A DNA stretch of 33,183 bases from Streptomyces mesophilus (lineage in GTDB: Bacteria; Actinomycetota; Actinomycetes; Streptomycetales; Streptomycetaceae), in the NCBI RefSeq assembly GCF_011044995.1, contig NZ_JAAKZW010000075.1, forward strand, positions 1-33,183. The letters are read 5' to 3'. The notes beneath the pieces were generated by a model. That model was not told the origin of the DNA. It saw only the letters and a program-made list of their open reading frames with translations, and made no database searches. Shown in pieces: positions 16,298 to 24,357 of the stretch (position 1 is the first letter of the stretch; the number at the start of each line of letters is the position of its first letter). The position numbers and the translations under genes are program-made.

Positions 16298-17107
16298 ATG
16301 CCGACCGAGCGCTTCACCTTCGACACCTTGCCGCCCGCCGCGGTGGACGCGATCACCACCCACACGGGGCCCATCGAGACCGTCACCGAGACGAGCAGCG
16401 GCTTCAACTCCGAGATCAGCGCCCGCATCACCACCGAGACGGGCGACCTGTTCGTGAAGGGGATGCGCACCGACCACCCCCGCGCCTGGACCCAGCAGCG
16501 CGAAGCCGACACCAACCCGTACGTCCACGGGATCACCCCCGCCCTGCGGTGGCGCGTCCAGACCGATGGGTGGGACGTGCTCGCCTTCGACGCGATCGAC
16601 GGCCCTCACGCCGACTACGCCGACACCTCGGACCTGGTCCTGGTCGCCGACATGCTGACCCGCCTCTCCCACATCCCCGCGCCGGCCGACCTCGAGCTCA
16701 AGGACGCCGCGCACCGACTCCGCGACCATGCTCCCGCCGAAGCCCTCGACCTGTTCGCCGGTGACCATCTCCTGCACACCGACCTGAACCACACGAACGT
16801 CCTCGTCGACGGCGAGCGGGCGCTCCTCGTCGACTGGGCCTGGGCTACCCGCGGCGCCCCGTGGCTGGATGCGGGCTATTGGGTGCTGTGGCTGATCTCA
16901 GACGGTAGCCACAGCGCCGAGTCCGCGGAATCGTGGGCCGCCCGCATCCCCGCCTTCCGTACCGCGCCGCGAGCAGGAGTGGATGCATTCGCCGAGGCCA
17001 ACGAGAGCATCTGGGCCGAGATCGCCGCGGCCGACCCCGACCCGTGGACGCAGCAGGTCCACACCGCTGCCAAGACGTGGGCCACACACCGCACCCGGAA
17101 ACCCTGA
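16298..17107 (+). CDS. APH-like phosphotransferase (269 aa)
   Basis: The ATG at 16298 follows GAGAAGAG. The kinase-like fold is indicated by a putative ATP-binding Lys (LFVKG, Lys54), the Brenner motif HTDLNHTN (catalytic Asp162, metal-binding Asn167) and the second metal Asp in LLVDWAWA (Asp179). APH family members phosphorylate small molecules such as aminoglycosides, and sometimes peptides or proteins. Located 78 bases after a radical SAM/precursor pair on the same strand, it could be a tailoring or self-resistance kinase for the peptide product. A free-standing antibiotic-resistance role is less supported. The family call is solid; the substrate is inference. Confidence 0.75.
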   Translation: MPTERFTFDTLPPAAVDAITTHTGPIETVTETSSGFNSEISARITTETGDLFVKGMRTDHPRAWTQQREADTNPYVHGITPALRWRVQTDGWDVLAFDAIDGPHADYADTSDLVLVADMLTRLSHIPAPADLELKDAAHRLRDHAPAEALDLFAGDHLLHTDLNHTNVLVDGERALLVDWAWATRGAPWLDAGYWVLWLISDGSHSAESAESWAARIPAFRTAPRAGVDAFAEANESIWAEIAAADPDPWTQQVHTAAKTWATHRTRKP

Positions 17108-17130
17108 CGACCGCCACCCCGGAGGTACCG

Positions 17131-17439
17131 ATGACGCACGTGTTCCCGTGGCAACAGCGCCTCGCCGCCGGCGACGGCAGGGGTTTGCCGGCGTCCGGGG
17201 CAGCGAGCGTTCGATGTGACGGTGAGCGTTTCGTTGTCGAGGATGAGGTGCGCGTTGCCCGATCGCAGCGAAACACGCGTCGACTCGCGTACGGCAGCAT
17301 CGAAGTAACTTTCGGTCTGCACACACTGATCCCTGCTCGGCTCTGCGTGCCGCACGCCCCCAAGTCCCGTAGCGGAGTGTTTTCTTCATCGTCCGCGCGC
17401 CGCTGCAGCGCCTACCGCCCGCGAGCCCGCCGTTGGTGA
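17131..17439 (+). CDS. Small hypothetical protein after the APH-like gene (102 aa, possibly decayed 3' part)
   Basis: The ATG at 17131 has an excellent GGAGG at 17121-17125 and starts 23 bases after the APH-like stop. Co-transcription is therefore likely. The beginning (MTHVFPWQQRLAAGDG) looks genuine. From about 17200 the sequence is less GC-biased and the reading becomes Arg/Ser-rich, as if a natural gene had lost its end. The family is unknown, and the real stop may have been altered. Confidence 0.4.
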   Translation: MTHVFPWQQRLAAGDGRGLPASGAASVRCDGERFVVEDEVRVARSQRNTRRLAYGSIEVTFGLHTLIPARLCVPHAPKSRSGVFSSSSARRCSAYRPRARRW

Positions 17440-17495
17440 ACAGGGGTGCGGAAGGTCGTGGATCTACGCGGTGCACTCTCCGGTAACGTCAAGGT

Positions 17496-19181
17496 ATGAG
17501 TCATCCCCACCCTGAGCTGAAGCCCGCCCCGCCGCTGCCGGAAGGAGGGCTGCGGGTCGTCGCCCTGGGCGGCCTGGGGGAGATCGGCCGCAATATGACC
17601 GTCTTCGAGTACGCGGGCAAGTTGCTGATCGTCGACTGTGGCGTGCTGTTCCCCGAGGAGCATCAGCCGGGGGTCGATGTGATCCTCCCGGACTTCACCT
17701 CGATCCGTGACCGCCTGGACGACGTCGTGGCCCTGGTGCTGACCCACGGTCATGAAGACCACATCGGGGGAGTGCCCTACCTGCTGCGGGAGCGGCGGGA
17801 CATCCCCGTCGTCGGCTCCAAGCTCACCCTGGCGTTCTTGGAGGCCAAGCTCAAAGAGCACCACATCCGGCCGAAAACGGTACGGGTCCGTGAAGGTGAC
17901 CGGCGCGAATTCGGGCCGTTCGAGTGTGAGTTCGTGGCCGTCAACCACTCCATCCCGGACGGCCTCGCGGTCGCGCTCCGCACCGGCGCGGGGATGGTGC
18001 TGCACACCGGCGACTTCAAGATGGACCAGTTCCCCCTGGACGACCGGATCACCGACCTGCGCGCGTTCGCCCGGCTCGGCGAGGAGGGCGTCGACCTCTT
18101 CCTCACCGACTCCACCAACGCGGAAGTCCCCGGCTTCACCACCTCCGAGCGCGAATTGACCCCCGCCATCGACCACGTGATGCGCACCGCGCCGCGCCGG
18201 GTCATCGTCTCCAGCTTCGCCAGTCACGTGCACCGCATCCAACAAGTGCTCGACGCCGCCCACGCATACGGACGCAAGGTCGCCTTCGTCGGCCGCTCGA
18301 TGGTCCGCAACATGGGCATCGCCCGCGACCTCGGCTACCTGAACGTGCCGGCCGGCCTTGTGGTCGCCACCAAGGACCTGGAGAAGCTGCCCGACGAGCA
18401 GATCACCCTGGTGTGCACCGGCTCCCAGGGCGAGCCGATGGCCGCCCTGTCCCGGATGGCCAACCGCGACCACCAGATCCGCATCGGCAAGGGCGACACC
18501 ATCCTGCTCGCCAGCTCCCTCATCCCCGGCAACGAGAACGCCATCTACCGCGTCATCAACGGCCTGACCCGCTGGGGCGCCCACGTCGTCCACAAGGGCA
18601 ACGCCAAGGTGCACGTCTCCGGACACGCCAGCGCCGGCGAACTCGTCTACTGCTACAACATCGTCAAGCCGCGCAACGTCATGCCGGTGCACGGCGAGTG
18701 GAAACACATGCGGGCCAACGCTGATCTCGCGATCCGCACGGGCGTGGACCCCGATCACGTCGTAATCGCTGAGGACGGCGTCGTCGTCGACCTCATCGAC
18801 GGGCGGGCCCGCATCACCGGCAAGGTGCCCGCGGGCAACGTCTATGTGGACGGCATGGAGGTCGGCGGCGCCACCGAAGCCTCCCTCAAGGACCGTCGCA
18901 CCCTCGCCGAGGAAGGCGTGGTCACTGTCGTGGCGCTCGTGGACGCGGACACGGGAGCGCTGACCGAGCCGCCGGACTTCCTGGCCCGCGGTTTCGTCCA
19001 CGACGAGACCACCTTCGAGCCGGTCGTCCCCGTAATCGAAAAGACCCTGGCCGCCGCGGCCGAGGAAGGCGTCGGCGACGCGCACCAGCTCGAACAGCTC
19101 CTCGCTCGCGCGGTGGCGAACTGGGCCTTCCGTACCCACCGGCGCAGGCCGCTCGTTATCCCCGTGATCATCGAGGCCTGA
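17496..19181 (+). CDS. rnj: Ribonuclease J
   Basis: Full-length at 561 aa. The metallo-beta-lactamase motif HGHEDH (residues 84-89) coordinates two zinc ions. NHSIPD and HTGDFKMD follow, then the beta-CASP elements (CTGSQGEPMAALSR, ASSLIPGNE, HVSGHAS) and the C-terminal domain. RNase J acts as 5'-3' exonuclease and endonuclease in mRNA decay and rRNA maturation in actinomycetes. The housekeeping Streptomyces gene as I recall it begins almost identically (MSHPHPEL) but differs at many internal positions. This copy is also not next to dapA, so it is probably a second paralogue. There is no Shine-Dalgarno. TAACGT at 17484-17489, 6 bases before the ATG, suggests a leaderless mRNA. Confidence 0.85.
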   Translation: MSHPHPELKPAPPLPEGGLRVVALGGLGEIGRNMTVFEYAGKLLIVDCGVLFPEEHQPGVDVILPDFTSIRDRLDDVVALVLTHGHEDHIGGVPYLLRERRDIPVVGSKLTLAFLEAKLKEHHIRPKTVRVREGDRREFGPFECEFVAVNHSIPDGLAVALRTGAGMVLHTGDFKMDQFPLDDRITDLRAFARLGEEGVDLFLTDSTNAEVPGFTTSERELTPAIDHVMRTAPRRVIVSSFASHVHRIQQVLDAAHAYGRKVAFVGRSMVRNMGIARDLGYLNVPAGLVVATKDLEKLPDEQITLVCTGSQGEPMAALSRMANRDHQIRIGKGDTILLASSLIPGNENAIYRVINGLTRWGAHVVHKGNAKVHVSGHASAGELVYCYNIVKPRNVMPVHGEWKHMRANADLAIRTGVDPDHVVIAEDGVVVDLIDGRARITGKVPAGNVYVDGMEVGGATEASLKDRRTLAEEGVVTVVALVDADTGALTEPPDFLARGFVHDETTFEPVVPVIEKTLAAAAEEGVGDAHQLEQLLARAVANWAFRTHRRRPLVIPVIIEA

Positions 19182-19263
19182 ACACTTCCGGCTCGAAGGG
19201 GCCCGACATTCAGGCCGACAGGAACTGCCACCCCGGCCCCACGGGCCTGAGAAAGGCCGAGTC

Positions 19264-19530
19264 ATGGGCAAACGTATCGAGGAACTCGACTGGCGTTCGA
19301 CCCCGATGGGCGACCTCTGTCTGCGCCGCCGCCGAGACCCGGCGACGGGCCGGGACGTCCACGAGGTCAAACTCGGCGACGAGTTCCTGATGTCCAGCCT
19401 CTTCACGAGGGCGAGATCGCCCTCACCCGGCTCGGCCTGGAGCACCTGCAAGGCGACGAACTCGACGTCGCCGTAGGGGGGACTCGGACTCGGCTACACC
19501 GCCCGGGCAGGGCTTCCCAAGGCCTCGAGG
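19264..19530 (+). pseudogene. Broken spermidine-synthase-like gene
   Basis: It starts MGKRIEELDWRSTPMGDL and continues to LGDEFLMSSLFT, as in Streptomyces spermidine-synthase-fold proteins. A one-base loss near 19407 shifts the frame, where the continuation GEIALTRLGLEHLQGDELDVAVGG is readable. One extra G in the six-G run at about 19476-19481 restores the original frame, giving GLGLGYTARAGLP, the SAM-site-like glycine strand. Between the two shifts the first frame meets a TAG at 19474-19476. After GLP there is no more family-like sequence, so the C-terminal two-thirds are also lost. It is non-functional as it stands. Confidence 0.7.
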
Positions 19531-19772
19531 TCTGACACTCACCCACACAAGCAGCCGTCCACGCGCACATGCACCGTAAGGCTGTACTACCGGACCGGAT
19601 ACAGGGCCAGAGCACCACTCCCGGCCGTCGCAACGGGTCCCGTACACGGTCCACGGGACCAGCCGCGCCGAGTGCATGGCCGCTCTCACCCGCGCGTGCA
19701 AAGTGCTCGGGCTGCAACCTGTGCTGATGCCGCGCCAGTTGACCGACGATCGGTGGATCGCCCGCGCTGCAC

Positions 19773-19959
19773 CTACTCCTGCGGGTTCAGGTGGCAGTGG
19801 TGCCAGTCTGCATCCTCGTGCGGCTTGGCCCCGAACATCCTGAGGACATACACCGTGCCGCCGAGTTCGATCATCCCTGCGGGCCGGCCGTGCTCGATCA
19901 ACCGGCGCCGTGACCTCCTGCCCAGCACAAGGCCCGCCCTCGATCCCCAACCGCATCAT
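19773..19959 (-). pseudogene. Short conserved hypothetical gene broken by a one-base frameshift
   Basis: From ATG at 19957-19959 the frame reads MMRLGIEGGPCAGQEVTAP and so on. Near 19880 a single-base change of frame is needed to continue into a good-looking segment, GMIELGGTVYVLRMFG, then KPHEDADWHHCHLNPQE, ending TAG at 19773-19775. Total length 187 is 3n+1. Both halves have the composition of a compact 60-aa actinomycete protein. The function is unknown. Confidence 0.5.
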
Positions 19960-20076
19960 GCGGGGACCAACGGCGGGCCAGGCGTGCGACTTACGCAGTC
20001 TCAGTCGGAGATGGGCCGCAGCGAGATACGCGGGATCACTGGTGTGGGACTGCCGTGCCCTGGCTTGGTCGGCTGC

Positions 20077-20538
20077 CTACGACATGACTGCGCGGGCGCA
20101 CGACGACACTACGTTGGAGCTGTTGATCCTGCAGCTGTAGACCTTCACGTCGCGGACGTCCTTGAAGGTCCAGCTGTGGTCCTTGGTGGTCCCGACGCCG
20201 GTGGTCACCTTGATCGGATTGGCGGTCGCGTAGACCCACGAACTGCCGTTCCACTTGTAGTAGGTCAGGTGCAGGGCGGCACCGTACCCGTCCGAGCACA
20301 GGTCCCGCTCATAGGCGTCGAACCCGCCGGCGTATGACTGGTAGCCACCCTTGACGCCGCCGTTCTCGTAGTAGGTGTAGGTGCCGACTGCCTTGGTCGT
20401 TAGGTCGCAACCACGAGACCAGTCAGCAGGACCGTTGGCGTAGAAGTTGAGCGTGACGGCGCTGGCTGGCGTGGCGAAGGCCAATACTGCCGCCGCTGCG
20501 GCACATGCCGCTATGGCCGTTCTCCTCATGAGTTTCAT
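20077..20538 (-). CDS. Small secreted protein with four cysteines (153 aa)
   Basis: The ATG at 20536-20538 is chosen over 20529. GGAGG lies about 12 bases upstream, rather far. A classic Sec signal peptide is present: basic MKLMRRT, hydrophobic Ala-rich core, then TPASA with cleavage expected near residue 27. The mature part is Tyr/Gly/Ser-rich with four Cys (GCDL, DLCSDG, YSCRI, SSCARA), likely forming two disulfides outside the cell. A YYKWNGSSWVYATA segment looks beta-stranded. The architecture resembles small exported Streptomyces proteins of the spore-associated type, but I cannot assign a family. It is intact amid several broken genes. Confidence 0.7.
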   Translation of the reverse strand: MKLMRRTAIAACAAAAAVLAFATPASAVTLNFYANGPADWSRGCDLTTKAVGTYTYYENGGVKGGYQSYAGGFDAYERDLCSDGYGAALHLTYYKWNGSSWVYATANPIKVTTGVGTTKDHSWTFKDVRDVKVYSCRINSSNVVSSCARAVMS

Positions 20539-20629
20539 GAATGTCAGAAGCCTCCATAATCCCAGTGATCGTGAAGGTGGAATGTCGCAGGTCACCGGCG
20601 GGATGTATTGGAGGAATGCGCAGTCGGCG

Positions 20630-20805
20630 TCAGCTGCTCGTGGAGCTCTTGCCCCACAACCGGTTGTTGTTGGTCGTCTCGCTGTGTTTCTGGTGCACGG
20701 GCCCGTGTAGTGGTGGTGATGCTTGTCGGGCACGACGTCCTTGGCGCGGCGCAGTACGCGGCTGAGCAGGGTGGTCGGGGCGCCGAACACGATCCCGACG
20801 ACCAC
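20630..20805 (-). pseudogene. Frameshifted C-terminal-tail gene with His cluster
   Basis: The minus strand reads VVVGIVFGAPTTLLSRVLRR, then AKDVVPDKHHHHYTGP. One base is then missing and the natural continuation VHQKHSETTNNNRLWGKSSTSS ends at TGA 20630-20632. The hydrophobic stretch followed by HHHHYTGP..HQ..T recalls C-termini of small Streptomyces membrane proteins. A stop codon precedes the first readable residues, so the gene is also short at its 5' end. Confidence 0.45.
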
Positions 20806-21440
20806 AGGGTCGGCTTCGCCGGCCGTTCACCTACCCCCTCCGGCCAGGCAACCGTGATCGTCCCGGCCGGCCGTTTCGCTCATGAGGTACTGGACGGCAT
20901 CGGTTTCGACTGGTGCGAAGTGGCGGGTGAGGATGCCCGACTGGCCGGTGAGGGTCTGTGGGCGGCTGTGGGACGCGACCCGGCGACGGGCCGCCTGAGC
21001 GCCGCGTCCCCCAACCGCAACAACAGCGGCGCCGTCCTTCTGACCCCCACCGCCACGGCCCTTGCGGCGGTGGCGGGGCGCACGATCCGTCCGAGACGGC
21101 GACGCGAGCGCCCCGCCACCCCCGCCGCTGTGCATCCGGTGCGGGTTCGGCGTCCGGCCCCGGTGGGGTGGGCGGCACGTACGCCGGCGACATTTCGCGC
21201 GGCCATCCTCTTGCAGGTGACTGCCACCGGGCGACTCCACCTGGGTCAAGTACCGCCTGTTCAGCACCTCTTGGACGATCACCTCGACCTCGCCCGGTAG
21301 CCGCCTGCGCATGTGGAGAGGGGCTTGTGGGGATCAGCCGAAGGTGCCGTTCACGGCAAGCGGACCGTCCCCTTAACCAGCCGCCAGTGCCCGCCGTGTC
21401 GCTGGTGTTGCACCAACGCCCTGGTGCGGACCCTGTGACC
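20806..21440. other. Region without a convincing gene
   Basis: About 630 bases of high-GC sequence between the His-cluster relic and the SDR gene. Open frames exist on both strands but have Arg/Pro-rich content and no recognisable motif. It fits continued decay from the preceding broken genes. No repeat or terminator was identified. Confidence 0.5.
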
Positions 21441-22181
21441 TCAGGCCGCTTGGGCGGTCGCTGCGAGGACCAGTTCGCGCAGGGTGACGCGCTGGGGCTG
21501 CTGGTACGCGAAGCCGATCGCCGCGGCCACGTCCTGGGGCGCGAGCACCTCGATGGAGTCCTTGAAGGCCTGGTAGTCGGCCTTCAGCGCCTCGTCGGTG
21601 GTGTGTGAGAGCAGCTCTGTCTCCACGGCTCCCGGGGCGATGGTGATCACGCGGATCCCGTGGCCCGCGACCTCCTCGCGCAGGCTTTCCGACATGCCGT
21701 GCACGGCGAACTTGCTGCCGCTGTAGACCGTGTGGCCGGGATAGGTCTTGCGGCCCGCCACCGAGCTGACGTTGATCACCGTGCCGCGGCCGCGCTCGAT
21801 CATGCCGGGCAGGACCGCACGTATCCCGTGGAGCAGGCCCCGCACATTGACGTCGAACATCCGCTCCCACTCGTCGGCCTGCTGCTTGGCCACCTCGCCC
21901 AGGAGCATCACGCCCGCGTTGTTCACGATCAGGTCGGCGGGGCCGTAAAGCGATTCCCCCTCCCGGACGGCGCCGGCCACCGCCGCGGCGTCGGTGACAT
22001 CGACGGACCTGGCGAGAGTGTCGGGGAGTGCGAGCGCCTCGATCCGCTCCACCCTGCGGGCAAGCAGCAGGAGGGGGTGGCCGAGCGCGGAAAGGGTACG
22101 GGCGGTGGCGGCGCCGATGCCCGAGCCGGCTCCGGTGATGACGGCGAGGGGCTTGGACGCGGTGTTCGTGTCGGTGTTCAT
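21441..22181 (-). CDS. SDR-family oxidoreductase (246 aa)
   Basis: The start is ATG at 22179-22181 with GAGGA just upstream. Classical short-chain dehydrogenase motifs are present in order. These are the Rossmann TGAGSGIG near residue 17, an Asp-containing SVDVTD strand, NNAG near 90, and a catalytic Ser in INVSS with YSGSK about 15 residues later. PGAVET follows at the usual place. It would use NAD(P)H to oxidise or reduce a small carbonyl or alcohol substrate. It is divergent from a LysR regulator across 71 bases, the usual arrangement in which the regulator controls the enzyme gene. Confidence 0.85.
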   Translation of the reverse strand: MNTDTNTASKPLAVITGAGSGIGAATARTLSALGHPLLLLARRVERIEALALPDTLARSVDVTDAAAVAGAVREGESLYGPADLIVNNAGVMLLGEVAKQQADEWERMFDVNVRGLLHGIRAVLPGMIERGRGTVINVSSVAGRKTYPGHTVYSGSKFAVHGMSESLREEVAGHGIRVITIAPGAVETELLSHTTDEALKADYQAFKDSIEVLAPQDVAAAIGFAYQQPQRVTLRELVLAATAQAA

Positions 22182-22238
22182 GTCCTCAACCTTGATCGTC
22201 CGGCCGACCCCGAACAACAGCCGGTCGCGCAACGATCG

Positions 22239-22254
22239 ATAACCTGAGGGTTAT
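22239..22254. promoter_or_regulatory. Perfect palindrome (ATAACC-TGAG-GGTTAT) at the LysR gene start
   Basis: Inverted arms ATAACC and GGTTAT with a 4-base spacer; the right arm overlaps the LysR start codon at 22253. It contains a T-N12-A layout similar to LysR binding sites. GATAAC (22238-22243) could also serve as a -10 element for a leaderless LysR mRNA. Binding here would repress the regulator and could control the divergent SDR gene. Confidence 0.6.
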
Positions 22255-23179
22255 GGAACACCGGGATGTCGAGATCTTCTTGGCCCTCACCGAGGAGCTG
22301 CACTTCGGACGCACCGCGCGGCGCCTGCACGTGTCGCAGGCCCGGGTCAGCCAGAGCATCAAGCAACTGGAGCGACGCATAGGCGCCGCACTCTTCGAAC
22401 GGACCAGCAGACGCGTGGAGTTGACGGCGATCGGGCGCCGCCTCGCGGACGACGTACGTCCTGGCTACGAGCTGATCAGGGACGGCATGGAGCGGGCGGT
22501 CGCCGCGGGGCGCGGTCTCGCCGAGCCGCTGCGTGTCGGGTTCAGCAGCCCGCTCGCGGGTGAGCTCGTGCTGTTCGCCGCTTCCGTCTATCGCGAGCGG
22601 CACCCTGAGGCCGGTGAGGTCCTGCTGCACGAGACTCCTCTCTCGGACCCCTTCGGCCTGCTGCGCTCGGGCGAGCTCGACCTGTTGCTGGCCCAGTTCC
22701 CCGTCGTCGAATCCGATCTGGCCACCGGCCCCGTACTGATCTCCGACACTCGTGTGCTGGCCGTCTCCACCGGGCACCGCTTCGCGAAGAGGCCCTCCGT
22801 TCGGGTCGACGACCTCGCCGAGGACAAGGTGCTCAGCCTCTCGGGGCCCGTCCCGGACTACTGGCTCGACCATCTCCTGCCGCGTACGACTCCGGCGGGC
22901 CGTCTTGTCGAGCGCGGTGAGCGGGCGGCGACCCGGCAGGAGCTCCTGGCCCTGGTCGGGGCAGGGCGAGGGGTGCATCCGGCCGCCGCGCACGAGGTCA
23001 GGTACTACGCGCGACCGAACATCGCGTACGTTCCCTTCGACGACGCTCCTGCGCTGGAGTACGGCCTGGTGTGGCGGACCGCGGCGGACACGGTCCGCAT
23101 CCGTGCGTTCGCCGAGGCGGCGCAGGAGACGGTACGTCGGCAGGGCGGCCCGCAGGACGTCTGCGCGCAGTGCCGCTGA
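22253..23179 (+). CDS. LysR-family transcriptional regulator (308 aa)
   Basis: Residues about 3-60 form the LysR winged helix-turn-helix (VEIFLALTEELHFGRTARRL, HVSQARVSQSIKQLERRIG, LFERTSRRVELT). From about 90 the effector-binding domain follows (LRVGFSSPLAG, SGELDLLLAQFPV, DTRVLAVSTGHRFA). The length is normal. No spaced Shine-Dalgarno is present, since GAGGG lies only 2 bases from the ATG; a leaderless transcript is likely. The palindrome at 22239 covers the start codon, consistent with autoregulation and control of the divergent SDR gene. Confidence 0.85.
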   Translation: MEHRDVEIFLALTEELHFGRTARRLHVSQARVSQSIKQLERRIGAALFERTSRRVELTAIGRRLADDVRPGYELIRDGMERAVAAGRGLAEPLRVGFSSPLAGELVLFAASVYRERHPEAGEVLLHETPLSDPFGLLRSGELDLLLAQFPVVESDLATGPVLISDTRVLAVSTGHRFAKRPSVRVDDLAEDKVLSLSGPVPDYWLDHLLPRTTPAGRLVERGERAATRQELLALVGAGRGVHPAAAHEVRYYARPNIAYVPFDDAPALEYGLVWRTAADTVRIRAFAEAAQETVRRQGGPQDVCAQCR

Positions 23180-23195
23180 TCAGGCGCAGCCGGGC

Positions 23196-23333
23196 ATGAA
23201 CGGGGCACCGGTTCTCGCCTTCGGTGCGCTGGCCTTGGGCGTACTCCTGATCGTGGTGGCGCTGCTGTGCTTTGTGCCCGCTCCAGTGGTTCATGCTGTG
23301 TGGCTCGGCTCTCCTGGCATGATCGGGGGGTGA
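23196..23333 (+). CDS. Possible small membrane peptide (45 aa) coupled to the kinase gene
   Basis: ATG at 23196, stop TGA at 23331-23333, which overlaps the GTG start of the next gene (GTGA). One long hydrophobic segment (VLAFGALALGVLLIVVALLCFV) could span the membrane. The ribosome site is weak, so this may be chance coding in GC-rich DNA. Confidence 0.3.
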   Translation: MNGAPVLAFGALALGVLLIVVALLCFVPAPVVHAVWLGSPGMIGG

Positions 23334-23857
23334 CGACGTTGTTCCTGATGGTCGGTTTGCCGGGGGCCGGCAAGACCACGAAGGCTCGGCAGCTCGCCGA
23401 GGAAGACCACGCACTGCGGTTGACGCCTGACGAGTGGATGATCCCGCTGTTCGGCAAGCTGCTGGAGGCGGACGACAGTCGCGACGTTTTGGAAGGCCGG
23501 CTCCTGTGGGTTGCTATGGAAGCGTTGAAAGTTGGCGCCAACGTGGTGCTGGACTTCGGATGCTGGTCCCGCGACGAAAGATCCGCGATCCGCTGGCTGA
23601 CCGAATCCGCGGGCGCCTCCTTCCGCCTCGTCTACGTGGCGGTGGACCACAAGACCCAACTGGCTCGGATCGCTCACCGCGAAGCGACCACCCCCGAGGA
23701 AACCCTCCCGATCAGCGAGGCCGATGTCTTGCGCTGGAGGAGCCTGTTCGAGGAGCCCGACGAGGCGGAGCTCGGCGCGCTTGAGGTTGGCGGGCCGCCG
23801 GCCGGTTGGTCGACCTGGCGGGAGTGGGCCGCCGGGCGATGGCCGTCATTCGCATGA
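23330..23857 (+). CDS. AAA/P-loop small-molecule kinase-like ATP-binding protein (175 aa)
   Basis: The GTG at 23330 is preceded by GGGGG. Walker A (VGLPGAGKTTKA) lies at residues 8-19, and the product begins directly with the P-loop strand (TTLFLMVGL). NVVLDFGCW near residues 70-78 is the Walker B-like strand. A lid with basic residues follows (LARIAHREA). This is the compact predicted-kinase group related to zeta toxins and chloramphenicol phosphotransferase. It would transfer phosphate to an unknown small acceptor. No antitoxin gene accompanies it. Confidence 0.75.
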   Translation: MTTLFLMVGLPGAGKTTKARQLAEEDHALRLTPDEWMIPLFGKLLEADDSRDVLEGRLLWVAMEALKVGANVVLDFGCWSRDERSAIRWLTESAGASFRLVYVAVDHKTQLARIAHREATTPEETLPISEADVLRWRSLFEEPDEAELGALEVGGPPAGWSTWREWAAGRWPSFA

Positions 23858-23905
23858 TCCTGGATTTGCCGTACGTGCCCTAGGACTTCTCGGTTCGGGC
23901 TGGTG

Positions 23906-24295
23906 TTACAGGCGCAGCAGCAGCTCGGTGATCTGTCGGTACTGGTCCAGTGTGAGCCGCAGTTCTTCCGGCTGCAGTTCGGTGTCCTCGTCCTGCCAGC
24001 CTGTGCGCAGGAGGCGGCGGTGCTCGGTGAGGGCGGCGGTCAGCCGGGTTATGGCGTCGCTGAGGACGGCGTCGGCTTCTTCCACTGCCTGGCGCGGTTT
24101 GTCCGTGGAGGTGTCGAGGGCTTGCTGGAGGCGCAGCGCGAGCTCGTCCCGTTCGTTTTGCGGGAGCAGCACCGGGTCGGTGGCGCGGTCGCGTTCACGA
24201 GCCGGTTCGGTGCGGGAGGGCTGCGGGCCACGCCGCTTCGTGGGGTCTGGAGTTTTGCTGGGAGGTTGTTGCGCGCGTTGCTGGTCGTACATCAT
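23906..24295 (-). CDS. Charged helical hypothetical protein (129 aa)
   Basis: Start ATG at 24293-24295 (adjacent ATG and GTG possible) with AGGAAG about 9 bases upstream. The first 50 residues are disordered, rich in Gln, Pro and Arg. The rest is strongly helical and charged (LALRLQQALDTSTDKPRQAVEEADAVLSDAI split over two helices, ELRLTLDQYRQITELLLRL), likely a coiled-coil. It is divergent from a decayed mobile-element gene across an 11-bp inverted repeat, hinting that both came from the same integrated element. I do not recognise the family. Confidence 0.55.
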   Translation of the reverse strand: MMYDQQRAQQPPSKTPDPTKRRGPQPSRTEPARERDRATDPVLLPQNERDELALRLQQALDTSTDKPRQAVEEADAVLSDAITRLTAALTEHRRLLRTGWQDEDTELQPEELRLTLDQYRQITELLLRL

Positions 24296-24357
24296 CACGT
24301 ACCGCTTCCTTCCGATGGGGCTGTCTCCCTGCCCACGGTACGTGCCGGCGCAGGGGG

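Noticed and set aside
16298..17107. Calling the APH-like gene an aminoglycoside resistance gene
   Set aside because: The catalytic motifs show the kinase fold only; the context next to a radical SAM/peptide pair gives no support for aminoglycosides as substrate.
17412..19451. A 679-codon open frame antisense to the RNase J gene
   Set aside because: It is a mirror of a strongly conserved gene; its product is Val/Asp/Gly-rich low-complexity with no motif, as expected from high GC at third positions.
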